DNA from: Isoetes taiwanensis
Lineage: Eukaryota > Streptophyta > Lycopodiopsida > Isoetales > Isoetaceae
Assembly (NCBI GenBank): GCA_021234155.1
Contig: JAJEKV010000023.1
Coordinates: forward strand, 5,787,945 to 5,851,944
Length of the DNA: 64,000 nucleotides
Direction: 5' to 3'
A model generated the notes under the pieces. The model worked only from the letters and a program-made list of their open reading frames with translations. It was not told the DNA's origin and made no database searches. This document shows, piece by piece, positions 1 through 12,034 of this stretch (the first letter of the stretch is position 1; each line of letters starts with the position of its first letter). The translations under genes and the position numbers were made by a program.

Positions 1-159
1 TGCACCTTGGCTTTGATTAGCAGAACCATGGTTGAATCACGGATGCAACAAGGCTGCCACAAATGCTCAAGAATGACAAAACAAAGGGGAGGAAACTCCA
101 AGAACACAATCAGGGCATAAAATGCCAAGAAATGAACAAAGTGGATCATATTGCCAAAA

Positions 160-235
160 TGTCTTAGAAATACAAAAGTTTTAGTTTCAATTGCCTGATT
201 GTGAAACCTAAACAATGAGGGGAAAAAAATGCTCT
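160..235 (-). repeat. Decayed copy of malectin exon 1/intron 1 region
   Basis: This stretch matches 3617-3690 over about 70 bases with scattered differences. The matched part covers the 5' splice junction and the end of the signal-peptide exon of the malectin-like gene. The rest of that gene is not visible here, so this looks like a fragment left by a local duplication. The remainder of 1-540 is AT-rich and I see no gene in it; it contains a short near-repeat of a TGGCC-rich motif around 275-330. Confidence 0.5.
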
Positions 236-540
236 CTATATAGTGAGCAAACCCCAACCATGTATGATGACAACATGTGGCCATGTGCCACTAACATCTA
301 TGATGACATGTGGCCTATGCCACTAACGTCTATGACTTAGCCCAAGGGGCTAACAATGAGGTGTTTAAGAAACTATGAGAATGGTTACAATGGTCATCTC
401 CAGGATCCTACAGCTAGCCAGGCACTACATAGTGCATTGTTGGATGGAACCCCTAATAGTATTGAAAAGTTTAGCAAGGCCAGGTTTAGGAGGCATGGAC
501 CTAATGAACATGCTGGAGCTTCAATATCTCGTGCTAAACC

Positions 541-1727
541 TCGAGATCTGCCCAGAAAGCTCCTCTTGCAACTAGATAATTACAGGTGGATGTTTTCTTT
601 CCTATCCTTACTTAACAGCTGTGGGTATTTTTGAAAGAGTCAATTTGGGGTTCCTAATGCCCGGGCATACTCATGAGGATGTGGATGCATTGTTTGGAAA
701 ATATAGTCATGTATTGAGACAGCAAACAGTTACCAACTTTCCCATGCTATTGAAAATATTTCATGGATGTACAAATCCATCTCCTATAGGATCTCTCATA
801 GAAGAAGTGCCTGATTGGAAGAGTTTTATAGATGGTTATGCTCTCGACATGGAAGGTCATTCTAGACCTCTTCAATTCACTTTTTGGGTGAGAGAAGGGA
901 TTCCAATCATGCAATGGAAAATGAGACCTTTAGAGGAGAAGTGGAGAGGTGGGGCAGAAATTTGGCACAGGGATGCAAATGGCAAGCCTATGATACCTCC
1001 TGGTCAACCAAAAGCTCTAAAACCAACTGAAGAAGTGAAGCAATTGGGATTGACTAAGGATGGCATCAATGACTACATCAAGCATTGGCAAACTAATTCG
1101 GATGAGACTAATCGTGCATTGATAGATTATTGGAAGAAGGTGATCAACTTGTTGGATGAGGTAGACATATCCTCAGAAGAGTTGAAGGAAGGGTGGTTTC
1201 CTAAAGGTAGGTGGAAAACATTAGCTGGTGCTGACGAAGATGATGGTACTATTAGTAGCATTGTTAAGGCATATGCTCCTCCTCAATCTGATAAACACTA
1301 TGTTGGTCTTAAGAAGGATAGGCCAAAATATCTAGGCATGGATTGTTATGAACCTTCTACTGACGTGGAGTGCCACCAATTTGTAGTAGTAAAACCAGCA
1401 GATCTAGAGACCTATCCAGTGTGGTTGGGATACACTATCTCGGATATTTGCAAAGAAGAAGGTGATGTTAACTTCAATAAGGTGCGCGTGGAATGGTCGT
1501 GTCCAGTACATCAGTTGAGTAATGTCACTGATAAAGAAAGATATTCAGATTGTTGGACAAAGAGGTGGAGGAGAAATCCTAGTGATCCTGATCTTTGGCT
1601 AGACATTGAAACCGTATTGTATTCGTGGACTCCAAAAACTATTCCAAGTAAAACATCGAGAGTTACAATACCTCAGGATGTAAGGAATAAGGCTATCATA
1701 TCCTTGGGGATGCTGGTGGAAAAATGA
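541..1727 (+). pseudogene. DUF7869-type transposase relic, C-terminal half
   Basis: The reading frame resembles the DUF7869 family of plant transposon proteins. After a segment reading LPRKLLLQLDN it runs through a phase change near 610 into GIFERVNLGF and then PGHTHEDVDALFGKY, which is the family hallmark (GHTHED-D). About 340 further residues with many Trp and Glu continue to a stop at 1727. The N-terminal half, including the first catalytic region, is absent upstream. A Cys/Asn-containing segment usually found after LQLDN is also missing, either deleted or lost with an intron boundary. No terminal repeats were found around it. The GHTHED motif is seen directly; the transposase role comes from the family. 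I judge it a dead fragment, although the 368-codon open frame from 621 is well preserved. Confidence 0.75.
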
Positions 1728-2479
1728 AAAACTATGTAAATATGTTTTCTACATTACTATGTATCAATCACAGTTAATAAAAGTTGTGTACTACTTGAGC
1801 AGTGTGATATATGATTTTGTAATTTGAAGTTAACGTGTGAATTTATATTAAGGTGTGTGATTATATGTTAACGTGTAGTGACTTTTATCAAGTTACTAAA
1901 AAATTGCGATATGAAATTTGTCCCAAAATCAAGACATAATCCCAACTTAATTGAATGATGGTTATTCCTAAATTGCAAGCAACATTTTTGAACAAAATAG
2001 GGTTTGCTGGATTCCAGGATATTAGATGATAGCAACCAAAGCTGAAAACATACAAATCAATGTGCTCTATCATAAATAGACAAATACTTCCAATTTTAGC
2101 AAGGTTTAGGCCTGTTATTCTGCTAGTGAAACCCAAGAATGCAATTCTGGACTGTTGCAGAAACTGTCAAATTCTCTGACATTTGAATAGTCACTACAAT
2201 ACATAGGTGAGTTCATTGGTCTTGAAATTCTCGAAGCTTATTAAAAATCAAGTGAAGATTGATATGATATCGCGAAATTGAAACATTTTATTCTCAGATA
2301 TATTGGTTTAAGTGGCAGTGGGTCGACTGGACCAATTCTGGTCCATGGACCAAGAATAGTCCCCGGGACCACTCTAGGTGGAATAATGTTTCAAACATTG
2401 AATCCAGAAACACAAGATGATACAAATAGTAATAGACAATATATGAGTCTTATTCTGGTTCAACCTAAGCATACATAAC
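1728..2479. other. Intergenic, AT-rich
   Basis: I recognise no gene here. 1800-1880 contains reiterated AAGTTAACGTGTG-like words. The part next to 2480 is presumably the 3' untranslated region of the minus-strand malectin-like gene. Confidence 0.5.
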
Positions 2480-3721
2480 TTAAGCTGGTACAAATTTATC
2501 ATAGATATACACCTCCATTGCATTTAATATGGGTGGCAAGGTGGAACCAACTGTAGGAACCATAGAAACGGTTAAGATACATGGAGAATAGAATGCACGC
2601 GGTGCTTTATACTTCCCAGCAACCCAATTTTCTTGTGGAATTGTATATAGGTCCGAAGTGTCCACAACCACGTCATTGGCATAAATAGTAAGTGTGAACT
2701 GACGTAAATCAGTGGGCACCCTGTCATGTTTAAGCTCCCATATGTAAAGATACACGAGCAAACCTGCATTAATCTCTCCTAAGTTGACAGTGTAATTCAC
2801 AGGAGCAAGAGTGGCTCCCTCAATGGCACTTTTCAGCACCTCTGGTGGAGGATGATTCCATTGTCCATAGTTGTTTATATTAGCGATGGAGCTTAGTCTA
2901 ACAGTATTTGGTGGAAGGAATGGTTCGGGTTCCCATATTCTATCATATACGTCTTCAGGATATCTATAATAAGTAACCATAAGCTTTGTTATAGCAACTT
3001 AGCATTGTTATATTTAATCATCTAACACATACCTCACAATTATGCTTGAATCATTGAAATATTTCCGCATTATAAGTTGCAGATAAGTATCTCCCGCATA
3101 ATCATAAAAGGAGTTGTAGTAATATGCATGAAGGCCCCTTAGTTCTAGCGCTGAAATGAAAGGAATATCCATATATTTGCTGCTCAGACAAAGAGTAGCG
3201 TTATTTCTTTCAAGTGAAGGAAAGACGAGATCCACCGTCACTGGTCCATAAGCTGAACGGCTAGTACCAACTATTTCAGTTGTCCATTTATCTCCATTAA
3301 AGGATAGAGTGAAGTTGGGCCATAGACCATATCCATCATAATTTGCATACAAGAACGTGGCTCTCATAAGATAACGATTTCCTGGCACAATTGAAAACTC
3401 ATAGCAGTTTGTAGTACTGTTTGGGAAGTACCTGAGAGTCATTAGATATTCAGGTAAGCCTAGGCTTTGATTAGCCTCTCTGTAGTTGAATCCTGGAATA
3501 TTATAAGCGTCTGGAACCCATTGAATTCCAAAAACATCCACATAAGGTTTTGCGGAGCCACAATCAATGCTTATAAAATCTGATAAAAAACATTACATTG
3601 TTAGAACAATTAATAACATGTCTTAGAAATACAAAATGTTTTAGTTTCAATTGCCTGATTGTGAAACAACCATAAGGAAGGTGGAAAAAATGATTGGAAG
3701 ATAAAGTATATGACCATCCAT
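2480..3721 (-). CDS. Secreted malectin-like domain protein (no kinase)
   Basis: I infer three exons on the minus strand: 3721-3655, 3579-3033 and 2963-2480, total 1098 nt or 365 codons plus stop. Exon 1 encodes a typical signal peptide (MDGHILYLPIIFSTFLMVV). Exon 2 begins DFISIDCGSAKPYVD and has the malectin-like landmarks TLRYFPN, CYEF, RYLMRATFLYANYDGYG and PFISALELRGL. Exon 3 begins YPEDVYDRIWEP and has PPPEVLKSA and PPILNAMEVY. Both junctions keep frame and domain continuity; intron 1 uses a GC donor (CAG|GCAATT) with a normal AG acceptor, and intron 2 is GT-AG. In the usual LRR receptor kinases this domain is followed by LRRs, a membrane span and a kinase. Here a stop follows the second malectin half directly (DKFVPA), so the product should be a soluble cell-wall or apoplast protein that may bind carbohydrate or peptide ligands. 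It could instead be a truncated receptor paralogue. Confidence 0.85.
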
Positions 3722-4591
3722 GTCTAGGGCCTTGGTTCACTTTCTTGTGCTTTTATGGGCCTATTACAAGCCATATATATTTATAGAGATGAAGCTCTCA
3801 AGCAACAACGCGAGAATCTTTCCCAAACCGACTAATCTCTAAATACTAGAGTACAAATAGGGGAGGCCAACACGACATGAAGGTCATCATACCCACGTCT
3901 CACACATAATTCGAATTTGATCTTTCGTGTAAATTATCTCTTGATGATAGAGATGAGGTTTGGGGCCTAGTTATTATGTCAAGTGGGGAATATTGACACA
4001 AAATAAACCTTCTTGTACTAACTATCAAGAGTATATGCGTGTACAAATCAATAATAATATATATAATTATTATTTAAATATATTATTAGATATAATATAG
4101 TTAATAATATATTATTAAATTGTTAGTTAATAATAGAGATGAGGTTTGAGGCCTAGTTATTATGTCAAGTGGGGAACGTTGACTTAAAAATAACCTCCTT
4201 AGAGTATATGAACGTACAAATTAATAAGAATATTAATAAGACTATTAATAAGAACATATATTTAATAATATTATGAGACATCAAAAACGTCACTTGACAA
4301 CAACAAGCATGCATTTGTATTGTCCACGTTTTATTATTTAATTGTCCAAAGATCTTTCAAATTTAAGCTCAAAAGATGTCCAAAGGTCAAATTTAAGTAA
4401 ACCAAAACATGTACTACTCATTTATGTTAAATTCATAAGAGCCATTGAATCATTACGCAAATTGATTTCTAAATATTACCATTATAACTAGATGCATGTT
4501 AGCTTTGGACATGGACATTGTGAGGACTTCACTCATGAGATCTGCTTTTACATCCTCTAGCCTCCACATAGACATTCATAATATTCCTTAG
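3722..4591. other. AT-rich intergenic with a 65-bp direct repeat
   Basis: No gene is seen. A block at 3946-4010 (starting AGAGATGAGGTTTG and including GTCAAGTGGGGAA) recurs at 4132-4197 with about 85-90% identity. TA-rich low-complexity sequence lies between the copies. This interval is upstream of the minus-strand malectin-like gene and would hold its promoter. Confidence 0.6.
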
Positions 4592-5047
4592 ACACAAACC
4601 ATTAACACACAACTACTATTAACATTATTAACATAAACCATTGCATTGACACATTTAAATTAAAATCCCCCTTAAACCCCCTTTGGTTTGGGTGCATATT
4701 CACAGGGGGGGTTACTCCGGGCAACGAGAGCTGTCGGATGGGCATATTTGCCCTTTATTCCAAGATCTGGACCGTACATAGCGATCCTCGTTTGTGGGGT
4801 ATGCGTGTACAAGTTTTTGTATACTGTATATTAAGGTTTGCAAAATACTATAAGATTTGAGAGAATGTACTTAATGGTGTCAATTTTATACATATATTGT
4901 AATTTTTTTGGGGCTCTCGCTACGTAACCCCCCGTGTGAATATGCACCCAAACCAAAGGGGGTTTAAGGGGGATTTTAATTTAAATGTGTCAATGCAATG
5001 GTTTATGTTAATAATGTTAATAGTAGTTGTGTGTTAATGGTTTGTGT
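4592..5047. mobile_element. Foldback / MITE-like element with long inverted arms
   Basis: The arms 4592 to about 4728 and about 4920 to 5047 are near-perfect inverted repeats. They include ACACAAACCATTAACACAC at the outer end and TTTGGTTTGGGTGCATATTC next to a G-run and GTTAC at the inner end. The roughly 190-bp centre is unique and carries no ORF. The structure fits a non-autonomous foldback element of about 456 bp. The outermost flanks share only a short TTA, so the target duplication is not resolved. The 2.8-kb tandem duplication begins about 12 bp beyond its right end. Confidence 0.7.
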
Positions 5048-5059
5048 TAACTAAAAAAA

Positions 5060-7834
5060 TTTTTACAAAATACTTGCTAGGGTCTAATCTAGCAAATACT
5101 ATACTTTAAGAACTAAACCTAGTTAGAAATTGAGAATTTGTCTGTCCTGGTTTAAACCAGGCCCACGCTCTTCATCTGGCACACACATATGGTGAGGTAT
5201 TACCCCTAGCATTGTGAGGTTGTCTGCCCTGGTAATATCCAGGCCCATATCTTAAAACTGGCCACTACTCAAGTCAAGCTTAGTTACTGTTCAATAAATG
5301 GTGTGCAAGGTAGGGAGCTGAACTATCAAACCCCAAAACCTTGTTGTCACCATCTAAAGACCAAAGTAAATATTATAAGGATAACAAGGATTCAACTACA
5401 AACCACAATGGTGCCACAAACAAGGAGGCTGAAAAATCAAGCCCCAAAGTATATGTTCCGCATGTGGAGTTAGTACAATCCAGTTTATGAATATTCCGTA
5501 GCAGGAAACCAAATTAAGTAAGCACATACTCAAACAATCTCAAAGTAAGCACTGGACAAACAATCTCAAAGTGTTGTTAGATTAAGTAAGCACATACTCA
5601 GCTTTCATTCATAAGCGGCCTGAGTGGGTCCTCATACATCAGGGATATGTAATATATTTAGTCATGAATGAACCAAGCTAAAACAGTAGCTTAAAGTAGC
5701 AATTGCCTGTTTTTTAAATGACAAAGGTCAATTCAGTGGAATGAGTAGAAAACATGCGATTGTGTAACGTGAACTTACAAGGATATACCAGCCAGAACTT
5801 ATTCAGATCCAGACCTTGTTTTCAGGGAGTGTTTTTCGCTTCTTAAATTTTGATACATATCTAAATGGTCCAGCCAAGATTTAGATAAAAAGCCGTGTAG
5901 ATAAGCCTGTATCAGTGTAGTTTTAAAGTACTCACCATATCAAAAACAAACTACACCACTAGGCAGTGTAAAGAGATTAAAGTTAACAGCATAATAGAGT
6001 ATAAAGTTTCGAGGTGCAGATTATCCGTTCTGCCCCATATTTCAGCAAAATTCCACCATTTTGTAAAGCCCCAAAAAAACATCAAAGGTGGGTTTGTTGT
6101 GTTACCTGCAGCCAAACCAATCATACGTTAGCCTAAAAAGGGTAAGCATGAAGCAGCTAGCAGGTAAGCGAAAATAAACCATGTTTTTATCCTTTTCCTA
6201 AGAGTTAGAGCAGTATAACAGTAAAAAATATTAAGATAAGCCAAATCCCTTTGTCATCGAGATTACAGGCATCAAATGGAAGTGTAAATTGGAAAAATAG
6301 CATGAGGGTTCAGAAACAACCTGGCTACAAAAAGGTTTACAATGTGACTCTTTACGAACTGAAATAAACCTTACTTTTGTAATATGAGCACCATTTAGAA
6401 ATAAAACATCGCAGGCTTAGCCAAAATATCCAACAGCATTTGAAGTTACAAACAAAATCAATATGGAAATTGACAAAACTGGAGGGACCGCATTATCCAG
6501 GTGTTTATCAGCCTAAGGATGATGTATCGGCACAATTAAGGAGGTCTAAGTCATAACCCAGAAGTTCTGGTATCATCATTACCTAATAATATTCTTATGT
6601 GTGAAACATTTCGCCAGATACCAGCAAAGAGACACAGATCGTTATCATAATTTGAGAGTAATAGAGACTGTTTTTTCACACTATAGTCCAAAGACTATTC
6701 GGATTTACTCGTTCAATGCCATGTATTGGCAGCCCAAGTTAAGAAACAAACAAAAAACAGGTGAAAAGTGACCTCATTTGGATCGCCATCAAGGTTTGCC
6801 ACAGGGTCAGAACTTGCATTCATAACAGTTACTGCCGGATTGTTAAAGACCGGCTCAGCATTCTCCAGGTTGGATCCACTTCCTTGTACATTCCTTGAAC
6901 CAGGAGGATGCCCAGATCCTCGTTTTGGACCCATGCTCTTACAGGATGGAAAAGAATGAGCAGGAAGGCCGTCACAGATGTCTCAAGTGTTCAGATTTCT
7001 TAGGTTAGTACGAATTTTTTTTTTTTTTGAGAAAACTTTGTCTTTCGTATGCTTCCCAAATGAACTTCCCGCTCTAGATACTATCATTAAAGTTTCCTCT
7101 ACCCATAATAATGTGAGGTGTACTGCATTCAGAGATATACTGTCCCCTGAATCTATACTGTCATAATTAGGGGCTATATTATTAAAAAATGTTTATGTGA
7201 ATGGGTCAACATTCAAGATGACCCCAAGGTCCAAGGTATAATGGAACTCTGTCCTATGGTTGCCATATCTTGGCCAATGTCAAGCTGGAAATAAATTATA
7301 GAAGATCAAAAAACATAATTAATAATTTATACCAGCTAAGAATACCAATGTTGCATGATTGCCTTGTGGTCGAATCCCTTACATGGCTGCAAGAAGACTC
7401 TCAGTCTGCTGAATGTCAAGTATATTGAGAAGGGATGCAATCAGAAAATGCTCAAGTTGTGTCGAATTCTATGTGTAGGTCTCAGGGCCGAAGTCACCAT
7501 ATTAATATGCCAATTATCAGGCCTGCCTACTTGTAGTACCCAATTTGCCATCAGTAATGGTCAGGCTTAAAACATGCTGAGTGTGCCCATATATGTAAGC
7601 AATAAGGGAACTTAACATGGCCCCTAAGGTCTGATCAAGTGAATGGGTTCCTGTATACTGGTGCAGACTAAAACCAATTATCATTAACATTATATTGGAG
7701 CCAGTTATTCACTAGATACAGAGGTCAGTTACATAATGAAATCTGAAATCCAAGTTGCAGAGCATTATATCACTCTAGAACCAACCTAATCAAATAATCT
7801 AAAAAACCATCTGTATGAGGTGTCGTGTGAAGCC
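5060..7834. repeat. Tandem duplication, copy 1 (2775 bp)
   Basis: This block is repeated at 8981-11772 with only scattered single-base differences. The main length difference is a poly-T run that is short near 7015 and about 31 T at 10936-10966. The copies end abruptly after GTCGTGTGAAGCC. The unit is best read as a 3.92-kb tandem duplication (5060-8980) whose second copy lost its last 1.15 kb. Apart from the AT-hook exon I see no coding signal. The block reads like intron plus promoter sequence of a minus-strand gene. Confidence 0.9.
6773..6934 (-). CDS. First exon of AT-hook protein, copy 1
   Basis: This is a 54-codon exon starting ATG at 6934 and ending at a GAG|GTCAC donor in phase 0. 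The N-terminus MGPKRGSGHPPGSRN is an AT-hook-like basic motif (core R-G-x-H/R-P-P). An acidic, Asn-rich tail follows. This copy has His in place of the Arg found in copy 2 at the critical RPP position, which should weaken minor-groove binding. It is copied with the 2.8-kb block and lies downstream of the gene body, so it is probably not used. Confidence 0.45.
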
Positions 7835-7855
7835 GACACTTCAAAAAATTAAACC

Positions 7856-7948
7856 TACCTCCTGCCGCATGCGAGGAGGGTCCGGATTTTGTGAGCAAAT
7901 GCTAGGCTGAGTAGGGCGCCTAGCATTGCTGCAAGGACCCTACTCAGC
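7856..7948. other. GC-rich cluster of interleaved inverted repeats
   Basis: In an otherwise AT-rich region, 7895-7907 pairs with 7918-7929 (AATGCTAGGC with GCCTAGCATT). 7906-7916 pairs perfectly with 7938-7948 (GCTGAGTAGGG with CCCTACTCAGC). The arms interleave, as in an H-type pseudoknot. A further small palindrome (CCTCC...GAGGAGG) precedes them. The cluster sits just beyond the end of duplication copy 1 and is absent after copy 2. Confidence 0.5.
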
Positions 7949-8047
7949 AAGTAAAAAATAGAAACTACTCAATACAGTCCAAAAGTTCCAGTTAAACAAC
8001 CTGAAGGACAACAAAGGACATTAAATGTGTTATGAAAGTAGAGTACC

Positions 8048-8557
8048 TGTGGTATAAATGTTTGATGACATCTTTGCTATCGTATGCTAGTCCAGGAAAG
8101 TCTTGAATCAAAATCCTGAAAGTATGGTCTGCAGCTCTCAGCCATAATGAATTTCTTCGCTTTAAATGGCAAGGCGTCCCTTTTGTCATATTTAGACGTA
8201 CAATACCAACCCGACTAAATCTTGTTCCATGGCACAAATCTTGTGTACCATTTTTTCGTATACATCTTCAATGATTTTGTCATAGTTTACTGGACGATTT
8301 TTCATCTTGAGTATAAGTACCTCAAGCCAGTCATCAAATCCAAGAAAGGCTACAGCTGAGAGCCTATAATCCGTGATTTTAAGTTCCAGTTCAATGATTT
8401 TTTTGAACATGAACTCATCATTAAGGCAGCATATAATTGTCTGCACTACCCTATTAGGGACTTGGGATTTAAGAGCTTCAAAGCCCAGCATCCTAAATTC
8501 AGGAATCCATGGATTTTCAATCTCCTCATGTCCCTGTTCGTGAGAGTACCTAGATGT
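8048..8557 (-). CDS. Hypothetical protein, two internal exons
   Basis: Exon 8557 to about 8192 follows a TTTTACAG acceptor. It reads YSHEQGHEEIENPWIPEF, then MLGFEALKSQVPNRV and a Leu/Ile/Asp-rich helical stretch ending EKMVHKICAMEQDLV. A second likely exon near 8165-8048 (SLWLRAADHTFRI, DFPGLAYDSKDVIKHL) ends at a CACAG|GTACTC donor. Composition and clean frame suggest a real or recently real gene on the minus strand. I do not recognise the family. The AT-hook exon of duplication copy 2 (10855-10694) is the nearest upstream candidate first exon, with a 2.1-kb intron. Downstream exons were not found, so the gene is probably truncated. Confidence 0.45.
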
Positions 8558-8980
8558 CTGTAAAAGACCGATAGTATCATTAGTCTATGCATAAAGGAAG
8601 ATGTATTTATAGGGTTTGTACCATCAACCCAAAACGAAAACCACTGCATGCAACAGTTTAAACAAGGTGGACATATCAGATCCTTGAGATAATTTTGTCA
8701 AGTAGGAAGTAATTAAAATAGAATATAATCAGGGATATGATCAGAGATAAGATCATGCAGCAGATTACACATATATGGACGGAGGTCAAGTACTTGGCCC
8801 CATATCCATCTATGTTCCTCAGAACTAACATGATTACATAGAAAAGTAAAATTAATAAAGCCATGGACCACATCTAAGTATTTTAATTATGAGTGTCATG
8901 TTCATAATCAAAAGCAATAACAGTAAAGCCAGGAGCATGGGTTATCCGTCCTCGAACGGAAAAACAGAAGCTTCATAAAA

Positions 8981-10933
8981 ATTTTACAAAATACTTGCTA
9001 GGGTCTAATCTAGCAAATACTATACTTCAAGAACTAAACCTAGTTAGAAATTGAGAATTTGTCTGTCCTGGTTTAAACCAGGCCCACGCTCTTCATCTGG
9101 CACACACATATGGTGAGGTATTACCCCTAGCATTGAGAGGTTGCCTGCCCTGGTAATATCCAGGCCCATATCTTAAAACTGGCCACTACTCAAGTCAAGC
9201 TTAGTTACTGTTCAATAAATGGTATGCAAGGTAGGGAGCTGAACTATCAAACCCCAAAACCTTGTTGTCACCATCTAAAGACCAAAGTAAATATTATAAG
9301 GATAACAAGGATTCAACTACAAACCACAATGGTGCCACAAACAAGGAGGCTGAAAAATCAAGCCCCAAAGTATATGTTCCGCATGTGGAGTTAGTACAAT
9401 CCAGTTTATGAATATTCCGTAGCAGGAAACCAAATTAAGTAAGCACATACTCAAACAATCTCAAAATAAGCACTGGACAAACAATCTCAAAGTGTTGTTA
9501 GATTAAGTAAGCACATACTCAGCTTTCATTCATAAGCGGCCTGAGTGGGTCCTCATACATCAGGGATATGTAATATATTTAGTCATGAATGAACCAAGCT
9601 AAAACAGTAGCTTAAAGTAGCAATTGCCTGTTTTTTAAATGACAAAGGTCAATTCAGTGGAATGAGTAGAAAACATGAGATTGTGTAACGTGAACTTACA
9701 AGGATATACCAGCCAGAACTTATTCAGATCCAGACCTTGTTTTCAGGGAGTGTTTTTCGCTTCTTAAATTTTGATACATATCTAAATGGTCCAGCCAAGA
9801 TTTAGATAAAAAGCCGTGTAGATAAGCCTGTATCAGTGTAGTTTTAAAGTACTCACCATATCAAAAACAAACTACACCACTAGGCAGTGTAAAGAGATTA
9901 AAGTTAACAGCATAATAGAGTATAAAGTTTCGAGATGCAGATTATCCGTTCTGCCCCATATTTCAGCAAAATTCCACCATTTTGTAAAGCCCCAAAAAAA
10001 CATCAAAGGTGGGTTTGTTGTGTTACCTGCAGCCAAACCAATCATACGTTAGCCTAAAAAGGGTAAGCATGAAGCAGCTAGCAGGTAAGCGAAAACAAAC
10101 CATGTTTTTATCCTTTTCCTAAGAGTTAGAGCAGTATAACAGTAAAAAATATTAAGATAAGCCAAATCCCTTTATCATCGAGATTACAGGCATCAAATGG
10201 AAGTGTAAATTGGAAAAATAGCATGAGGGTTCAGAAACAACCTGGCTACAAAAAGGTTTACAATGTGACTCTTTACGAACTGAAATAAACCTTACTTTTG
10301 TAATATGAGCACCATTTAGAAATAAAACATCGCAGGTTTAGCCAAAATATCCAACAGCATTTGAAGTTACAAACAAAATCAATATGGAAATTGACAAAAC
10401 TGGAGGGACCGCATTATCCAGGTGTTTATCAGCCTAAGGATGATGTATCGGCACAATTAAGGAGGTCTAAGTCATAACCCAGAAGTTCTGGTATCATCAT
10501 TACCTAATAATATTCTTATGTGTGAAACATTTCGCCAGATACCAGCAAAGAGACACAGATCGTTATCATAATTTGAGAGTAATAGAGACTGTTTTTTCAC
10601 ACTATAGTCCAGCACTATTCTGGATTTACTCTGTTCAATGCCATGTATTGGCAGCCCAAGTTAAGAAACAAACAAAAACAGGTGAAAAGTGACCTCATTT
10701 GGATCGCCATCAAGGTTTGCCACAGGGTCAGAACTTGCATTCATAACAGTTACTGCCGGATTGTTAAAGACCGGCTCAGCATTCTCCAGGTTGGATCCAC
10801 TTCCTTGTACATTCCTTGAACCAGGAGGACGCCCAGATCCTCGTTTTGCACCCATGCTCTTACAGGATGGAAAAGAATGAGCAGGAAGGCCGTCACAGAT
10901 GTCTCAAGTGTTCAGATTTCTTAGGTTAGTACG

Positions 10934-10967
<34 letters not shown>

Positions 10968-11772
10968 AGAAAACTTTGTCTTTCGTATGCTTCCCAAATG
11001 AACTTCCCGCTCAAGATACTATCATTAAAGTTTCCTCTACCCATAATAATGTGAGGTGTACTGCATTCAGAGATATACTGTCCCCTGAATCTATACTGTC
11101 ATAATTAGGGGCTATATTATTAAAAAATGTTTATGTGAATGGGTCAACATTCAAGATGACCCCAAGGTCCAAGGTATAATGGAACTCTGTCCTATGGTTG
11201 CCATATCTTGGCCAATGTTAAAGCTGGAAATAAATTATAGAAGATCAAAAAACATAATTAATAATTTATACCAGCTAAGAATACCAATGTTGCATGATTG
11301 CCTTGTGGTCGAATCCCTTAAATGGCTGCAAGAAGACTCTCAGTCTGCTGAATGTCAAGTATATTGAGAAGGGATGCAATCAGAAAATGCTCAAGTTGTG
11401 CGAATTCTATGTGTAGGTCTCAGGGCCGAAGTCACCATATTAATATGCCAATTATCAGGCCTGCCTACTTGTAGTACCCAATTTGCCATCAGTAATGGTC
11501 AGGCTTAAAACATGCTGAGTGTGCCCATATATGTAAGCAATAAGAGAACTTAACATGGCCCCTAAGGTCTGATCAAGTGAATGGGTTCCTGTATACTGGT
11601 GCAGACTAAAACCAATTATCATTAACATTATATTGGAGCCAGTTATTCACTAGATACAGAGGTCAGTTACATAATGAAATCTGAAATCCAAGTTGCAGAG
11701 CATTATATCACTCTAGAACCAACCTAATCAAATAATCTAAAAAACCATCTGTATGAGGTGTCGTGTGAAGCC
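8981..11772. repeat. Tandem duplication, copy 2 (2792 bp)
   Basis: Second copy of 5060-7834, same orientation, very high identity, with an expanded poly-T tract at 10936-10966. It breaks off at 11772 into unrelated sequence leading to the PPR relic. Its ends lack TG...CA and there is no primer-binding site at the inner edge, so this is not an LTR pair. Confidence 0.9.
10694..10855 (-). CDS. First exon of AT-hook protein, copy 2
   Basis: Same 54-codon exon as copy 1, ATG at 10855, donor after 10694. It has the better AT-hook core (MGAKRGSGRPPGSRN), with GRPPGS as in DNA-binding AT-hooks. It is positioned to splice to the exons at 8557 and 8165. The protein would be nuclear if the motif is functional; everything beyond the motif is inference. 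Confidence 0.5.
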
Positions 11773-11800
11773 ACCTTCGGGGCCCTTAAAGATGGTGTAG

Positions 11801-11890
11801 GGGTGCATGTAATATTGTGCATGGAGTTTCCTTAGTGCATGTAATATTGTGCATATAATATCTGTGCATGGAGATTCCTTAGTGCATATG
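11801..11890. repeat. Short tandem duplication
   Basis: GTGCATGTAATATTGTGCAT followed by GGAG(T/A)TTCCTTAGTGCAT occurs twice in 90 bp, the second time with an internal insertion. No gene signal is seen in 11773-12034. Confidence 0.6.
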
Positions 11891-12034
11891 AATCATAATA
11901 GAAAATGGTAGTAGAGCTAAAAACAAGCCATTACATTCAAAGTCCTAATATTAAGTGTGACATACAGACTCTGAAACCTAAAACGTGATTACTCTCTGCA
12001 ATGGCTTCATGGACCACTGTTAAAGAAAGAAAAA

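Noticed and set aside
5060-11772. LTR retrotransposon with 2.8-kb LTRs
   Set aside because: The repeats do not begin TG or end CA, there is no primer site after copy 1 and no polypurine tract before copy 2, and the 1.15-kb interior holds gene exons, not gag/pol.
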